From Ophiura sarsii (taxonomy: Eukaryota > Echinodermata > Ophiuroidea > Amphilepidida > Ophiuridae): a DNA stretch of 64,000 nucleotides. The stretch lies in the NCBI GenBank assembly GCA_035610835.1, contig CM069449.1:44846768-44910767 (forward strand), written 5' to 3'. Under the pieces are notes generated by a model, which did not search any database, was not told where the DNA came from, and worked only from the letters and a program-made list of their open reading frames with translations. Shown piece after piece: positions 46,601 to 56,770 of this stretch (positions are counted from its first letter, which is position 1; each line of letters opens with the position of its first letter). The translations under genes were made by a program, and so were the position numbers.

Positions 46601-49600
46601 CACTTTTTAATATGAATTGTTAAGACAACAGCTATTATCTATTACTGAAAAGCTATTACCATATTGAATTGATTTTTGTTTGTTAATGAAACTCTTCAAA
46701 ACTTACGTATACCACCGAGTGCACCAAACTAGCGTAACTTAATAGGGAGGTAAGCTACCTCCCTAGTAGTTATGCTCTAACAGTAGCGTAACTTACTAAC
46801 GATGTTATTCTTAGAGCATAACTAGCGAGTGACACCAGCATAGTAACTAGCGAGATAAATATCCACATTAATCAGCATCGTCCTCTTACAAAATTAATTG
46901 TCGCATGCGTCAAATGTGTGTACATGTATCAAACAGCAATCATATTGACACGAATGGTGTTCCGTAGAATTATAAAACTGTGTTGATTTAAATAACGTGA
47001 ATAAGGCAACATGTCTATGGCACGTCACAAAATATTGGGTTACGTCTCAGTTACTAGCGAGGTAGCGCTATTCTTCAGCTATCCGCCATTGGTGCACTCG
47101 GCCGAACATGTTGCAATAACAAGCTGTTGTCTTTATTAATTCATGTTGAGAACTGATAAACAACTGACATAGTTTTCCAACATGTGTGTTAATTTTGACG
47201 CTGCAATCCTTTCACCTTATATTTTATAGACCAGTTCCAAGAATATGAAGTGTTTATCCGCCACAAATGGACCCTAATTGCTGACTTATCGGAAATGGGT
47301 AGTTGCAGTCAATAGTTCAGCACTTTTCAATATGACAACAGCTTATTGTCTATGACTGAAAAGCTATTACCACATTGAATTGATTTTTGTTTGTTAATGA
47401 AACTCTTCTAAACTTACATGGCCGAGTGCACCGAACTAGCGTAACTTGATAGGGAGGTAATCTACCTCCCTAGTAGTTATGCTCTAACGGTAGAGTAACT
47501 TACTAACGATGTAATTCTTAGAGCATAACTAGCGAGTAACACCAGCATAGTAACTAGCGAGATAAATATCCACAGTAATCAGCATCGTCCCCTTACAAAA
47601 TTATTTGTCGCTTGCGTCAAATGTGTGTACATGTATCAAACAGCAATCATATTGACACGAACGGTGTTCCGTAGAATTATAAAAATGTGTCGTTACTCGC
47701 TACGTCAAGCGTTGATTTAAATAACATAAATAATGCAACACGTCACACCATGTCCAGTAGAGCAATGAAATTTGTGAATATGACGTCTTTTTTTTGTGTT
47801 CGAAAATTTTAAAGTTTATTATCATTCTTTCAAAAATAAGGACCATAATTACATTATAAACACATTTTGTGCGAGAGTTACATACAAAATGGTATAAAAT
47901 GGCAAAAATAACACGATCAAAATCCATTCGTTTTAAAATAAAAAATGGTTAAATAATAAAACACAATTCAAGCGTCAAATCTCTGTGGCGTGCTACTGTG
48001 ATCCTGGCTTTTATAAACGTAAATCGCGGGTTCGATTCCCGTGATTCCCTTTTTTCTCTCTCTTTTTTTCTTCACAAAATGATAATGACTTAAATTTTAA
48101 TTTCTTTCTTAAGAATTACTGAACCAATACATGGAATGTTGGTACTTATTGCAATGCATTTTCATGGTGATTCAATAATCTTGACATTTTTGAAAAATTT
48201 TGTGAAATTTCGGAACTGTCGTCTGCAGACGCCTACTACGTGGAAAGTGTTAATATGGAATCAACCTTTAAAGATCTGCAATTGAATTGGGGGTTTTCTT
48301 GACAACTTGTAACATAGTAGAGATTACTATGAAACGTTGCAACTCAATGAGTGAAATCAGATTCTGCTTTGTTTATAGAGTAAGCATATACTATCATAAT
48401 TTTTTTACCCAAAAACCCAACATGTTTATTTAGCATGTTTTAGTGGTTCTGAGAAAACTTGCGAAATGAAAGGTTTTTCTCGATAATTTTGTTCATCAAT
48501 AGGTCTTTAACGATATAATGGTAATACCCAGTCATCTGCATATTCATAAAATTACATCATCCACGAATGTGTCTCATAAAAGGACATGTATAGACAATTA
48601 AAAAAAAGACAATCATCAGTTATACAGTTGTAGTGGAAATATGTAAAGAGAATGTAACATTCATTGAGAATTACTGTTACAGTCTTTTATTTCAACTACA
48701 ACTGATTAAACGATGATTGTCTTTTTAAAGGTTCTTCCTGTTTTGAATTAATCAGTTATGAAATATGAAATGACAAAAATTGTACTCAATTTGCATTAGT
48801 GAATTTGCATTGACAAGTCCACTCAATTAATTAAATTATTGTATGGTTGTGTTCATTACTGTTTCTATGACTGGGATTAGTGAATCCATCCACGCCAATT
48901 AAGGCACCAACAATACAAGCCACATTCCAAATAATGAATAGCCATCCATTCAATAATGCAAAATGAATAACAAGCAGATGTGGATGTAAGCCTTTTGCAA
49001 AACAGCTCTTCATATACAGACATTTAACGGATGCTATAAATAATTTCACTTCCTCTAGACCCTAGATAGGCTATCAATACACTAGTCACTTCCAGTAAAC
49101 AAACTGTACACAATATATCTAGCTCTAAATATAAATCTAAAGCTAAATCCAAATCCAGATCCAGATCCAGATCCAGATCCAGATCCAGATCCAGATCCAG
49201 ATCCAGGGATCCGGAAAGATCTACATCAAGTTAACTTTACTTTCAAATATGATCGAATAATAAAGATGACTGATCACGCTTTAGTTTTTAGTGCATTTAC
49301 ACCAAATGTAATACCATAGGTTATTTTATTTTCATAACACGGACTTACCTGGGACCATTCCTCAGTGACCCATTCGGGTGGGCATGCAGAGGTTTTGCAA
49401 AGTGCTTGATCTTTTGGTTTGTCGTCGCAGTAAACATCATCTATAACCACCAGGGAAATGTTGTTATAGTCTTCTACGACCAGATTCGTCATAATAATAT
49501 CATTTCGAACGCACTGCACGCGTCTGGACCGGTAACTCTCACCGCATGTAGTCGAGCATTGGGACCATATTCCGATGTTCCACCCCGTGTACTGTTTCAA

Positions 49601-50436
49601 AGCCGTGTCCCATTCTTCAGCAGGCCTTTGTTCCAGCCAATTATCTCTGATGGAACGATTAAAATTATGATTAGCATGAGCGACATGGTAGGTATCAGCA
49701 TTAATTGGGGGGAGGGGGGGGGGGGGGGGGGGGGGGCTATAGGGAGCAATAGGTTTACTTATCATACCACTAGGTACAATATCATACAACTAGTTATACA
49801 ATCATTTGCTTAGTTAGTCGGATCTAGTGGCTAGAAAAAATCACATACTAGACTGGGAGGAGGCTAGGATAATAGACAAAGAGAAATAACGTGTAAAACG
49901 GTAGATCAAGAAAACGATGTGGATCAATAACAAAAGAGGGACACGAGCAACTTGATGAACCGGGAAGAGGGCGCCTACATGTTGATAATCTCCGCAATCC
50001 ACTATACTGAAAACTACAAACGAATTTGGCAACTTTGATCCCGCATTCTGGACACAGTTGGTCTCATGCCGCGGTTCTATGGTTGAAAGTTTATAGCAGT
50101 TCTCGGATTTGGGGGAAGTTCTTGAGCTCTGATAAACTAGTCCTATACACAGCATAATGATTAAAGTGCTCAGCATACTCCACTACTACGCTCGAACTCT
50201 TTGCGCTCTCACACATGCGTAGTAGCTCCACCACAACAAAATGACACAGCCTGAAACGGTGGTCAACGCTTGCGCTCAGCGTTGGAGCGTTGTGGAGTCT
50301 GATGAGCCCTTAACCCTAATTCGTAGCATCATGCAACCATTCCTTTGACTTACCCACTTCCGCTTTGACTAAATACACATTTCAGCATTGTAACAATGGT
50401 AATCATCCAAAACAACACAATCTTAAAATACTCCAT
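40504..50436 (-). CDS. Secreted TSP1-repeat/PLAC protein (ADAMTS-like/papilin type), six exons
   Basis: Exons are 50436-50354, 49646-49349, 46177-45704, 42944-42771, 42123-41967 and 40658-40504. All have GTAAG/AG sites and matching phases (2,0,0,0,1), giving about 446 codons with no stop. Exon 1 is a signal peptide (MEYFKIVLFWMITIVTMLKC, cleavage near CVFS/Q). Then come TSP1 repeats with the WSQ|C phase-0 boundary usual in ADAMTS-family genes: IWSQCSTTCGESYRSRRVQC; EEWSQ|CVPKCGAGHKTRRVKC (chimeric); MWSQCSATCGESYRSRSVQC; EEWSQ|CVPKCGSGHRTRRVKC; PWSE|CNARCGRGQKRRTVSC. A C-terminal PLAC domain follows (CQDAHSVQYC, FCNN, CCQTC). No metalloprotease, spacer or CCG-CTCQ domain is present, so it should be a matrix-associated secreted protein and not an enzyme. 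Exon 3 is a fusion produced by tandem duplication. Confidence 0.85.
41967..42123 (-). CDS. TSP1/PLAC gene exon 5 (TSP1 repeat 5)
   Basis: 157 nt, phase 0 in and phase 1 out. CNARCGRGQKRRTVSC begins right after PWSE of exon 4. The later cysteines sit in EHCST and ECETPCGPPETDT. Confidence 0.88.
42771..42944 (-). CDS. TSP1/PLAC gene exon 4 (TSP1 repeat 4)
   Basis: 174 nt, phase 0 at both ends. CVPKCGSGHRTRRVKC at the start, LPSLCDKN, GCNSGRC, then KWITGPWSE, which opens the next repeat. Confidence 0.88.
43433..43680. mobile_element. TTAA MITE-B, copy 3
   Basis: TTAA at 43433-43436 and 43677-43680; tips CACTTTCCTCGCGG and CCGCATGGAAAGCG. In intron 3 of the TSP1/PLAC gene. Confidence 0.87.
43981..44229. 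mobile_element. TTAA MITE-B, copy 4
   Basis: TTAA at 43981-43984 and 44226-44229; tips CGCTTTCCACGCGG and TCGCATGGAAAGTG. In intron 3 of the TSP1/PLAC gene. Confidence 0.87.
44590..44760. repeat. Duplicated intronic block, copy 1
   Basis: Contains AATGTTGCAATAAAAAGCTG, TTGACGCTGCAATTCTTTC and AATATGAAGTGTTTATCCGC. The block recurs at 46396-46640 and 47108-47345, as expected if this intron was duplicated with exon 3. Confidence 0.7.
45225..45310. repeat. CAGATC hexamer repeat, copy 1 of the duplicated intron
   Basis: ATCCAGATCCAGATCCAGGG-type hexamer repeats, flanked by TCTAGCTCGTAAATCTAAAT and GGGATCCGGAAAGATCTA. The same arrangement is at 49115-49240. Confidence 0.8.
45361..45678. mobile_element. 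MITE with G/C-tract inverted ends
   Basis: Ends ATCCGGGGGGGG..TACTC and GAGTACCCCCCC..CCGGAT. The inner arms are mirrored too (GGGTGTGCCGCT and AGCGGCACACCCC; CCCTAAACATGGG and CCCTAAAAATGGG words). Sits 26 bp from exon 3 of the TSP1/PLAC gene; the paralogous intron at 49.3 kb lacks it. Confidence 0.75.
45704..46177 (-). CDS. TSP1/PLAC gene exon 3 (chimeric, 158 codons)
   Basis: The start copies exon 4 (CVPKCGAGHKTRRVKC). It switches to a copy of exon 5 (RRRGQKRRTVSCQSHTGV to ECETPCGPSETDT) and then to a copy of exon 2 from its RPA (RPAKELDTTRKQYTEW to EEWSQ). Frame and both splice sites are intact, so three ancestral exons have become one. The second repeat therefore carries a doubled CGxGxxxRxVxC-type segment. 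Confidence 0.85.
46396..46715. repeat. Duplicated intronic block, copy 2
   Basis: Same block as 44590-44760, extended with CAATAGTTCAGCACTTT and GAAACTCTTC. Ends at the TIR element at 46719. Confidence 0.7.
46719..47104 (+). mobile_element. TIR element with tRNA-like family ends, short derivative
   Basis: Starts CCGAGTGCACCAAACTAGCG and ends CCGCCATTGGTGCACTCGGC, inverted tips of the family seen at 137-767. The body goes from TAACTTACTAACGATG to ATCAGCATCGTCC and then jumps to the distal end, so the tRNA-like part is deleted. Confidence 0.7.
47108..47409. repeat. Duplicated intronic block, copy 3
   Basis: Third copy of the 44590 block, lying between two members of the TIR element family. 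Confidence 0.65.
47410..48090 (+). mobile_element. TIR element with tRNA-like box, copy 3
   Basis: From GGCCGAGTGCACCGAACTAG through ATCAGCATCGTCCCCTTAC to a tRNA-like segment (TCTGTGGCGTGCTACTG .. GGCTTTTATAA .. GCGGGTTCGATTCCCGTGAT, about 47981-48045), which has a good B box. It contains the uninterrupted site CCAGTAGAGCAATG (47755-47768), which in the copy at 52.9 kb is split by a mariner element. Confidence 0.65.
48107..48253. mobile_element. TTAA MITE-B, copy 5 (left end missing)
   Basis: Right part only: GAATTACTGAACCAATACAT, GTCGTCTGCAGACGCCTAC, CGTGGAAAGTG and TTAA at 48250-48253. Confidence 0.75.
48600..48730. repeat. Inverted repeat around 48.66 kb
   Basis: AAAAAAGACAATCATCAGTTATACAG and its mirror ACTGATTAAACGATGATTGTCTTTTT bracket about 70 bp (TTGTAGTGGAAAT / ATTTCAACTACAA). 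A small foldback or MITE. Confidence 0.6.
49115..49240. repeat. CAGATC hexamer repeat, copy 2 of the duplicated intron
   Basis: About nine units of CCAGAT between TCTAGCTCTAAATATAAATC and GGGATCCGGAAAGATCTACA. Paralogous to 45225-45310. Confidence 0.8.
49349..49646 (-). CDS. TSP1/PLAC gene exon 2 (TSP1 repeat 1)
   Basis: Acceptor AATCGTTCCATCAG gives phase 2, matching exon 1. DNWLEQRPAEEWDT leads into GWNIGIWSQCSTTCGESYRS. Two N-x-S/T-like sites are not obvious except NNIS. Ends CPPEWVTEEWSQ before GTAAGT. Confidence 0.85.
50354..50436 (-). CDS. TSP1/PLAC gene exon 1 (signal peptide)
   Basis: ATG at 50436-50434; 27 codons plus two bases, then GTAAGT. The next in-frame codon in the intron is TAA, so splicing is required. 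The hydrophobic core IVLFWMITIVTML fits a signal peptide. Confidence 0.75.
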
Positions 50437-51249
50437 AGTTCAGTTGGCTTACTAAATCCAGGATCTAAAATTCTGTTTTGAATTTGTCACAGTAGTGAAT
50501 ATATATATGGAAACGTTCTTGTCCTGATAATGGGTGCTTTCTAAATTATTACCGACAATTTTAATGGCTTGTGAACGTCATGAGAACGTCATTATACCAA
50601 CACCACGGTTGCACAATGTCCTGGAATACGAGGAATTACTTTGTTCATTGTTTATAGACGGGAAGTTATTCAATGGTTCATGGTGGATCACAGTATATTG
50701 AACCTCCTAAACCAGAAATGTTATGAAGAGATAAGAATCATATTACTGTCAGAGCGTCAATATGGTAATCCGGGGGTGGGGGGGGGGGGGTGCAGTCAAT
50801 GTTACATCATACCATATGTGCCATCAAAAAAGATCTCACTTTTTCAAGTTCACTTTCACTCAATGGCCCTATCTGTACTATTTGTAATTAAGTGTTCCAG
50901 CTCTTACAATGTTCGAAAACCCCTAGCTTTCAACCAGGTTGGTTACCTTGTCCTCCTAACACACCAAATCCTTCAGTTTTCAATTTGAGGTAAACACACC
51001 TCCTAGGTTCCTACCTAGGATAAGCATTTTTGTTATTGTATATTTTGAGTGTTTAGACCCAGACAAACATTAACTTAAACATATTGGAAACAAAAACATG
51101 CAATCCTGCTTTATAAAAAGAGAAAACAGACAACTCAGGGCTTTACAAGGTCTAACATTATGTTTTCATGACACACCACATACTATGCACCATTCGCTGA
51201 TATCCCCCCCCCCCCCACCCCCACCCACGCCCCGTTGAGTTAAGAATTG
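50437..51249. other. Upstream region of the TSP1/PLAC gene
   Basis: Would contain the promoter of the minus-strand gene. No clear TATA box was chosen. G-tract at about 50775-50791 and C-tract near 51205. No other gene. Confidence 0.35.
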
Positions 51250-51484
51250 TTAAACACTTTCCACACGGCCATTATTTTTTACCATATACAAACAGTATTT
51301 TTCAGAAACATTTCCAAACTTTCAAAGTCCATCTCAAGGATTACTGATCCAATACTAACTAGGCATATGTCTACGTATTTCTCATGCTGTTTCTAAATAT
51401 GGTAATAAAATTCAACAATTTTTGAAACATTTTGTGAATTTTTAGAATGTCGTCTGCAGACGTCTGCCGCGTGGAAAGCCTTTA
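51250..51484. mobile_element. TTAA MITE-B, copy 6
   Basis: TTAA at 51250-51253; left tip ACACTTTCCACACGGCC; right end GCCGCGTGGAAAGCCTTTA with the final TTAA degraded. Confidence 0.8.
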
Positions 51485-52849
51485 GAAAGTTAGATACAGG
51501 AGGTATCAACCATAGACGATCACCGTCTATGTATCAACTGACTCGTCTTGTAGTCGTGTGATTTTTATGCCAAGTTATCAAAGCATAATTTGTAATAAGT
51601 GAAATGTTAGGGGAAGTCCATTTAACCAGTTTTGTAGATACTGTAAAATAGGAATTTTTGATATTTTTGCGCTTTGCATATTTTGAACATTTTGCTTGTT
51701 TTTGATTTTGCGATTTTGAGCTTGCTGACATAGCTCTACTGTAGAGCCCAGATTTGCACATATGTTTGGGGTGGTGTAATGGGTGTTGTTGGAGGATATG
51801 AGTCGCAAACACTTGTGGGTTAATCTATCAACACATTATCTATACAGTCTCGATGTATTCAATAGGGTGTGTGCTGGTGTGTATCTAAAGTGGGATCGGA
51901 ATCCTCGGATGGATGCTATTGAGTAGCTCTACTGTTTCGCCCAGATTTTCTATATTTGCCCATCCCATGTTTATCTTAAATCCAAGTTCAAGAAACAATT
52001 ATGCAGGTCAACTATACCAACACTCTCTCTATGCAGTCACTCGGTAATCTATACCGGTGTGTGTTCGGTTTATCTGTGGGTTTATGCAGCGGCTGCGCCA
52101 CATGCAAAATCCTCAGATGGTCAGAGACTATGCTATATTAGTAGTTTGAGCAGTGTGTCTCTGGTCTGATCACTGGTGTCAGTAGAGGTGCCATTGATTG
52201 GCTATGGCTGTACATAGTCTCTATGCTGTTATATTCAGGGTTACGATGTACATGTATCAGTCTTATGGAAGGGGGTTGTGTTGATGAAGGGAGTGGGTTG
52301 AGAGGCTCAGAGAGGCTCTGTAGCAGAGCTAATAACTCATATGCTCAAATAGTAGCAGAATAATGAGCAACGAGCGACTATAACTGTTAGAAAATGTAAA
52401 TATAATTAAACAATTAATGTACATATTTACTGTTGCATATATATCAATCATATTATTAAGTACATTAAACATGATCTAAACCCATCTTCATAAATCGCCC
52501 ATACTATCTGTGACTTTTCAACAAGTCACTCAAGGAGATGGCTTCAAAGATCTGGAGAATATCACATGTGTAAAAACCCTAAAATTGAAAAACGTTTTGG
52601 AATGTAGAAGGTAAGGATATGTCAAGTTTCAACATAAGTCATACTGTTCAAAAGAAAGCAGTATGCCCATACAATTACAAAATCCTTCATTTCGGACCAG
52701 TTGCCCCATAGGACCAGTGGCCCCATATTCCCCTGTTAAGAGTAGTCAACGAACCCTTCCATCCAAGTTTGCTTATCTTCCTTTTAAACTAAATGTTATG
52801 CCAGTTATCTGAAAATATTAGTCTCAGCAGTTATTAACCAAGTTTAACA
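51485..52849. other. Intergenic, no gene recognised
   Basis: A small hairpin CATAGACGATCACCGTCTATG is at about 51513-51533. No coding signal. Confidence 0.35.
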
Positions 52850-53099
52850 TAATAATGATGTAATTCTTAGAGCATAACTGGCGAGTAACACCAGCATAGT
52901 AACTAGCGAAGTATATAAATATCCACATTAATCAGCATCGTCCCCTTAAATGTGTGTACATGTATCAAACAGCAATCATACTGACACGAATGGTGTTCCG
53001 TAGAATTATAAAACTGTGTCGTCAGTCGCTACGTCAAGTGTTGATTTAAATAACATGAATAATGCAACACGTCTATGGCACGTCACGCCACGTACAGTA

Positions 53100-54467
53100 C
53101 CGGGTGTCTCAGAAAAAATTACAACGCTCCTTTACGTGATCGTAACTTCCAAAATAATAATCAGAATAGAAAAATTTAAACTGCAAAATTAAGTCCAATT
53201 AGTGGGCTATAATTTTAAAAAAACACGTATTCAATTGAGCTCACTGGTTACGGAAAAATCAGCGATTATATAGAGGTAGGTGAAGAACCCTCCCATCCAA
53301 GTTTGCGTAATATACTGATTTTCATTTGCGCAGGTATGGTTTTCTATTCTCAAATAATGTAGATAGCACCATTGAATACCTTGATTAATGCAATTCTTCA
53401 AATCATTAGAGTACTTAGCAATAATCCATCGAGATATTCATAATAAACACAATACAACAACAATACAACAACAATACAACTTGTTGTATCGAGGGCCCAC
53501 ATTTCTTCCCTGGAAATTTTACGGCAGCTGCATATCTTAATATGCTTTAATAGTGATCAAGTTGTGACACCTGAACTCCACCGTTTGTATGGACAAGGGC
53601 GCACTGGATCTGTTCCACGGCTCTGGTGGTGCCAAGATGGACGTCCTGCCCGTAGGGCTAATGTTGTAAGGAACAGACTTCTTCAAATCTTTCCGAACCG
53701 AGTCATCGGCTTAGGACATGGTGTTGAATGGCCTCCACGTTCCCCTGATTTAACGCCGTGTGATTACTGCTTGTGGGGCTATCTCAAGGCGAAGGTTTAT
53801 GTGACTTCAAGAGATAGAGCAAAGAATCCAGAATGAAGTAACAGCCTTACGCAGAACCAGGATAGTTCGTCGTGCTGTTCACCATATGGCAGAAAGAGCA
53901 CAACTCTGCATACGTCTTAATGGACATCAAGTGGAAGGCAGGTCTGCTGGACAATGAGCATTTTGTTGCTTCTCCATAAACTTTTGGGCAAAGTTTTAAA
54001 GAACTTAAGATGAAGATTTGGTAAAATAATAAACAAAATAGGCGATAGAAAATTTCAACAATTGCAACTTTTATCAAGTTTTAAACCTTAGTGGAAAAAT
54101 AACCACGATAACTTTCATGTGCAATATTATGTTGAACTTGGTTAGCAGCTGGCATATTAAGAAGAATGACAAACAGAGAACATTAATAAAGTTATGATCA
54201 TTATCTTCGAGAGAAGTATCGATATATTTCTTGTGTGTGCTGTCTGAATCGCTCAATTTGAGCAAACTTGGATAGAAGGGTTCTATACCTACCTTTACGT
54301 AATCGCTCATTTCTCCGTACCCACTGAGCTGAATCGAATGAAATTTTCTCTCAATTATAGCCAACTAATAGGACTTTATTTTGCAGTTTAAATTTTTCTG
54401 TTCCGATTATTATTTTGGAAGTTACGTTCACGAAACGGAGCGTTGTAATTTTTTCTGAGACACCCTG
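53100..54467 (+). mobile_element. Mariner-like element with TA duplication, decayed
   Basis: TA at 53098-53099 and 54468-54469. Tips CCGGGTGTCTCAGAAAAAAT and ATTTTTTCTGAGACACCCTG, both extended by ACAACGCTCC. Length 1368 bp, right for mariner. Encodes only the C-terminal part of a transposase. Confidence 0.9.
53564..53963 (+). pseudogene. Mariner-type transposase, C-terminal relic
   Basis: QDGRPARRANVVRNRLLQIF and WPPRSPDLTPCDYCLWGYLK correspond to the second and third catalytic Asp regions (QDGAPAH, SPDLxPxD). After a frameshift near 53830 it reads EVTALRRTRIVRRAVHHMAE and AQLCIRLNGHQVEG before a stop. The DNA-binding half is lost. Confidence 0.85.
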
Positions 54468-55023
54468 TAGAGCAATGAAATCTGTGAATATGACGCCATT
54501 TTTTGTGTTCGAAAATTTCAAAGTTGTAATGTAATGTGCTTACACGGAGAAAGCACTTACATTGTGTTCTAAATACGGAGGGTGGTTGAGAACTCCCAAA
54601 AGGAAACCATGCAACACGCATTGACAATAAACAGTTCCAAGTTTGTTCCTTGAGTCTTACTTAATCGTTTAATCACCTACGGATAATCATATCGTTCTTC
54701 CTTTCACTGAAACTTGACTTTTAATACTGTTTACTATTCGTAAAGACGATATTGCTTGTCCTTCGGAAGCATCCATTTCTCAACCAAAACAAAGCTACTT
54801 CCTAGAAACACTGAATCCATCTGAAAACTTTACTTAGACGATAGAGGGCGTAAACACTGATCAGGGACAGTCGGACATTACAAAAGTTTATTACCATTCT
54901 TTCAAAAATAAGGACCATAATTACATTATAAACACATTTTGTGCGAGAGTAACATACAAAATGGTATAAAATGGCAAACAAGTTACGATCAAAACCCGTT
55001 CGTTTTAAATAAATGGACCAATA

Positions 55024-55344
55024 CAGGGTGGTTCAATAAAACCTTGACAGAGTTTTGAAGCCATTTTTTTGAAATTCTGTAGATTTGAATTATTTTTTCT
55101 TCTTCAATATTCATCAACTACACGATCTTGACCATCTATGCTGAAATTATCGTTACAAATAACATTACGGTTGCAAAATAACAGCTATTTGAACAAAGTC
55201 TGTCACATTTTACTCTCTCCACGGGTACTGATTTCGCGACGTTACAACCAGTGTGGTTCAATAAAACGTTGACAGTTTTTCAATCTACAGAATTTTAAAA
55301 AGAATGGCTTCAAAAAAATGTCAATGTTTTATTGAACCACCCTG
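55024..55344. mobile_element. Mariner-type MITE
   Basis: TA at 55022-55023 and 55345-55346; tips CAGGGTGGTTCAATAAAACC and TTTTATTGAACCACCCTG. About 321 bp, non-coding. The paralogous site near 47945 lacks it. Confidence 0.85.
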
Positions 55345-55984
55345 TAGTTAAATAATAAAAACATCACGATTCTAGCGTTATATCCCTGTGGCGTGTTACT
55401 CTGATCTTGTAAATGTAAATCATGGGTTCAATTCCCGTAATTCCTATTTTTTTCTCTATTTTGTTTTCTTCAATAAATTGCATGATCAAATTATCCCACT
55501 GATCATCATATCTATATAATCGTCCATCGGGCAAATACGAAATTGTCGTTTAGTTACAGCATAAACTGTTATGCTCCAACTTACTCTTGGGTCCGGTGAG
55601 GTATAAGATTTAGCGTAAATTACCCGCCAGTTATTAGCCTAGTAGCCTACCCCGGTTTGGTGCTCTCAAAATGTTGGGTTACGCCTCAGTTACTAGCGAG
55701 GTAGCGCTATCCTTCAGCTATCCGCCATTGGTGCACTCGGCCAATAGTGTTTATATACCTGTCAAACGTATTATTGCTATTAACGGTCTCAGGTCTTGGA
55801 TTGTTTAGACTGTTTAATTTATGATTTGTTTTGAACAGTTTTTCCTGGGCGTTCTCTACTATTAACTGCTCAGGAGACAAATAATGGGTATGATATTTCA
55901 ACATAAAGTTTGGTATACTTAGCACTAAGTATGATAAATATGCATAAAGCAGTATCGTATCGGCATGAATAAGTAAGTCTTACC

Positions 55985-56220
55985 AGCGAGTGAAGAAAAT
56001 ATGTATAATATGCAAACTTGGATGGAAGCGTTCCTTGACTGCTGTTAATACGCAATCACTTATTTCTCCGTAAATACTGAACCGAATCAAATGCGGTCTT
56101 CTTCTAATTATAGCAAATTAATCGACTCTTTTGTAATTTTCCATTCTGATACTTATTTAGGAAGTTACAAACACCTAAAGTCACGGTGTTATTTTTTTAT
56201 TTTTGGGGGACACCCTATAA
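55985..56220. repeat. Right-end relic of a mariner-like element
   Basis: CTTGGATGGAAGCGTTCCTT, TATTTCTCCGTAAATACTGA and GGGGGACACCCTATA match the subterminal order of the element at 53100-54467. The left end is absent. Confidence 0.55.
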
Positions 56221-56770
56221 GCCTATGTTACTTTATTGGGTTGATCAAATTGATCAAATATTTTTATGTCCATAACGCCATAACGCTCCACATTTAATTA
56301 AACAAGGATAGCCTTTCCTCCATTATTTCGAGAACATCTTCAAGAGATAATGCGGATCATCAACAACACGTTTGAAAAGACGATTCTGGGTCAACAACCG
56401 TTCATAAACATTTAGCAATGATTAATAGTTTGAACGTAAGTTTATAGATATTTTCAGGCTTATTCAACATATGATCATGTGGAATTATATTTTTCTAGAA
56501 CAAAATGTTCTAAAATGACACGTTGTTATTGAACCTTAAGCATAAACTATAGGAAACGAACCTTGCGGGCAATGGTTGGTAGTTCTACATGTAGGACTAA
56601 TGGAGTAGTCTGGAGGACTATCGATCATTGCTTTTTAGGTTTCACTTTAAATCACCGGGTAGAATATACTCATTAGCCTTGGCTGGCAAGTAATCTAGAA
56701 GAAGGACAACTTGATCATAAACCATGCTGCAGGAGTTGCGACCGCAGTGATTAACAGCAATTGAAAAACC
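56221..56770. other. Intergenic, no gene recognised
   Basis: No repeat or coding signal that can be defended. Confidence 0.35.

Larger units (their letters stand above)
52850..55745 (+). mobile_element. TIR element with tRNA-like box, copy 4, carrying two nested insertions
   Basis: Left end missing. AATGATGTAATTCTTAGAGC at 52855 and ATCAGCATCGTCCCCTTAA follow the family order. After the mariner (53100-54467) and a mariner MITE (55024-55344) the body continues to a tRNA-like segment (CCTGTGGCGTGTTACTCTGA .. ATGGGTTCAATTCCCGTAAT) and then to the distal end CCGCCATTGGTGCACTCGGC at 55745. This copy shows that the tRNA-like box is internal and not the terminus. Confidence 0.65.

Noticed and set aside
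47981..48045. Functional tRNA gene (Lys-like anticodon loop CTTTTAT)
   Set aside because: The T arm pairs well, but the D arm and acceptor stem are not convincing, and the same segment recurs inside a mobile element family.
49841..50176. Minus-strand frame beginning MLSTLIIMLCIGLVYQ as the TSP1/PLAC signal exon
   Set aside because: It has no good donor or matching phase, whereas the exon at 50436-50354 has GTAAGT and the phase 2 needed to join exon 2.
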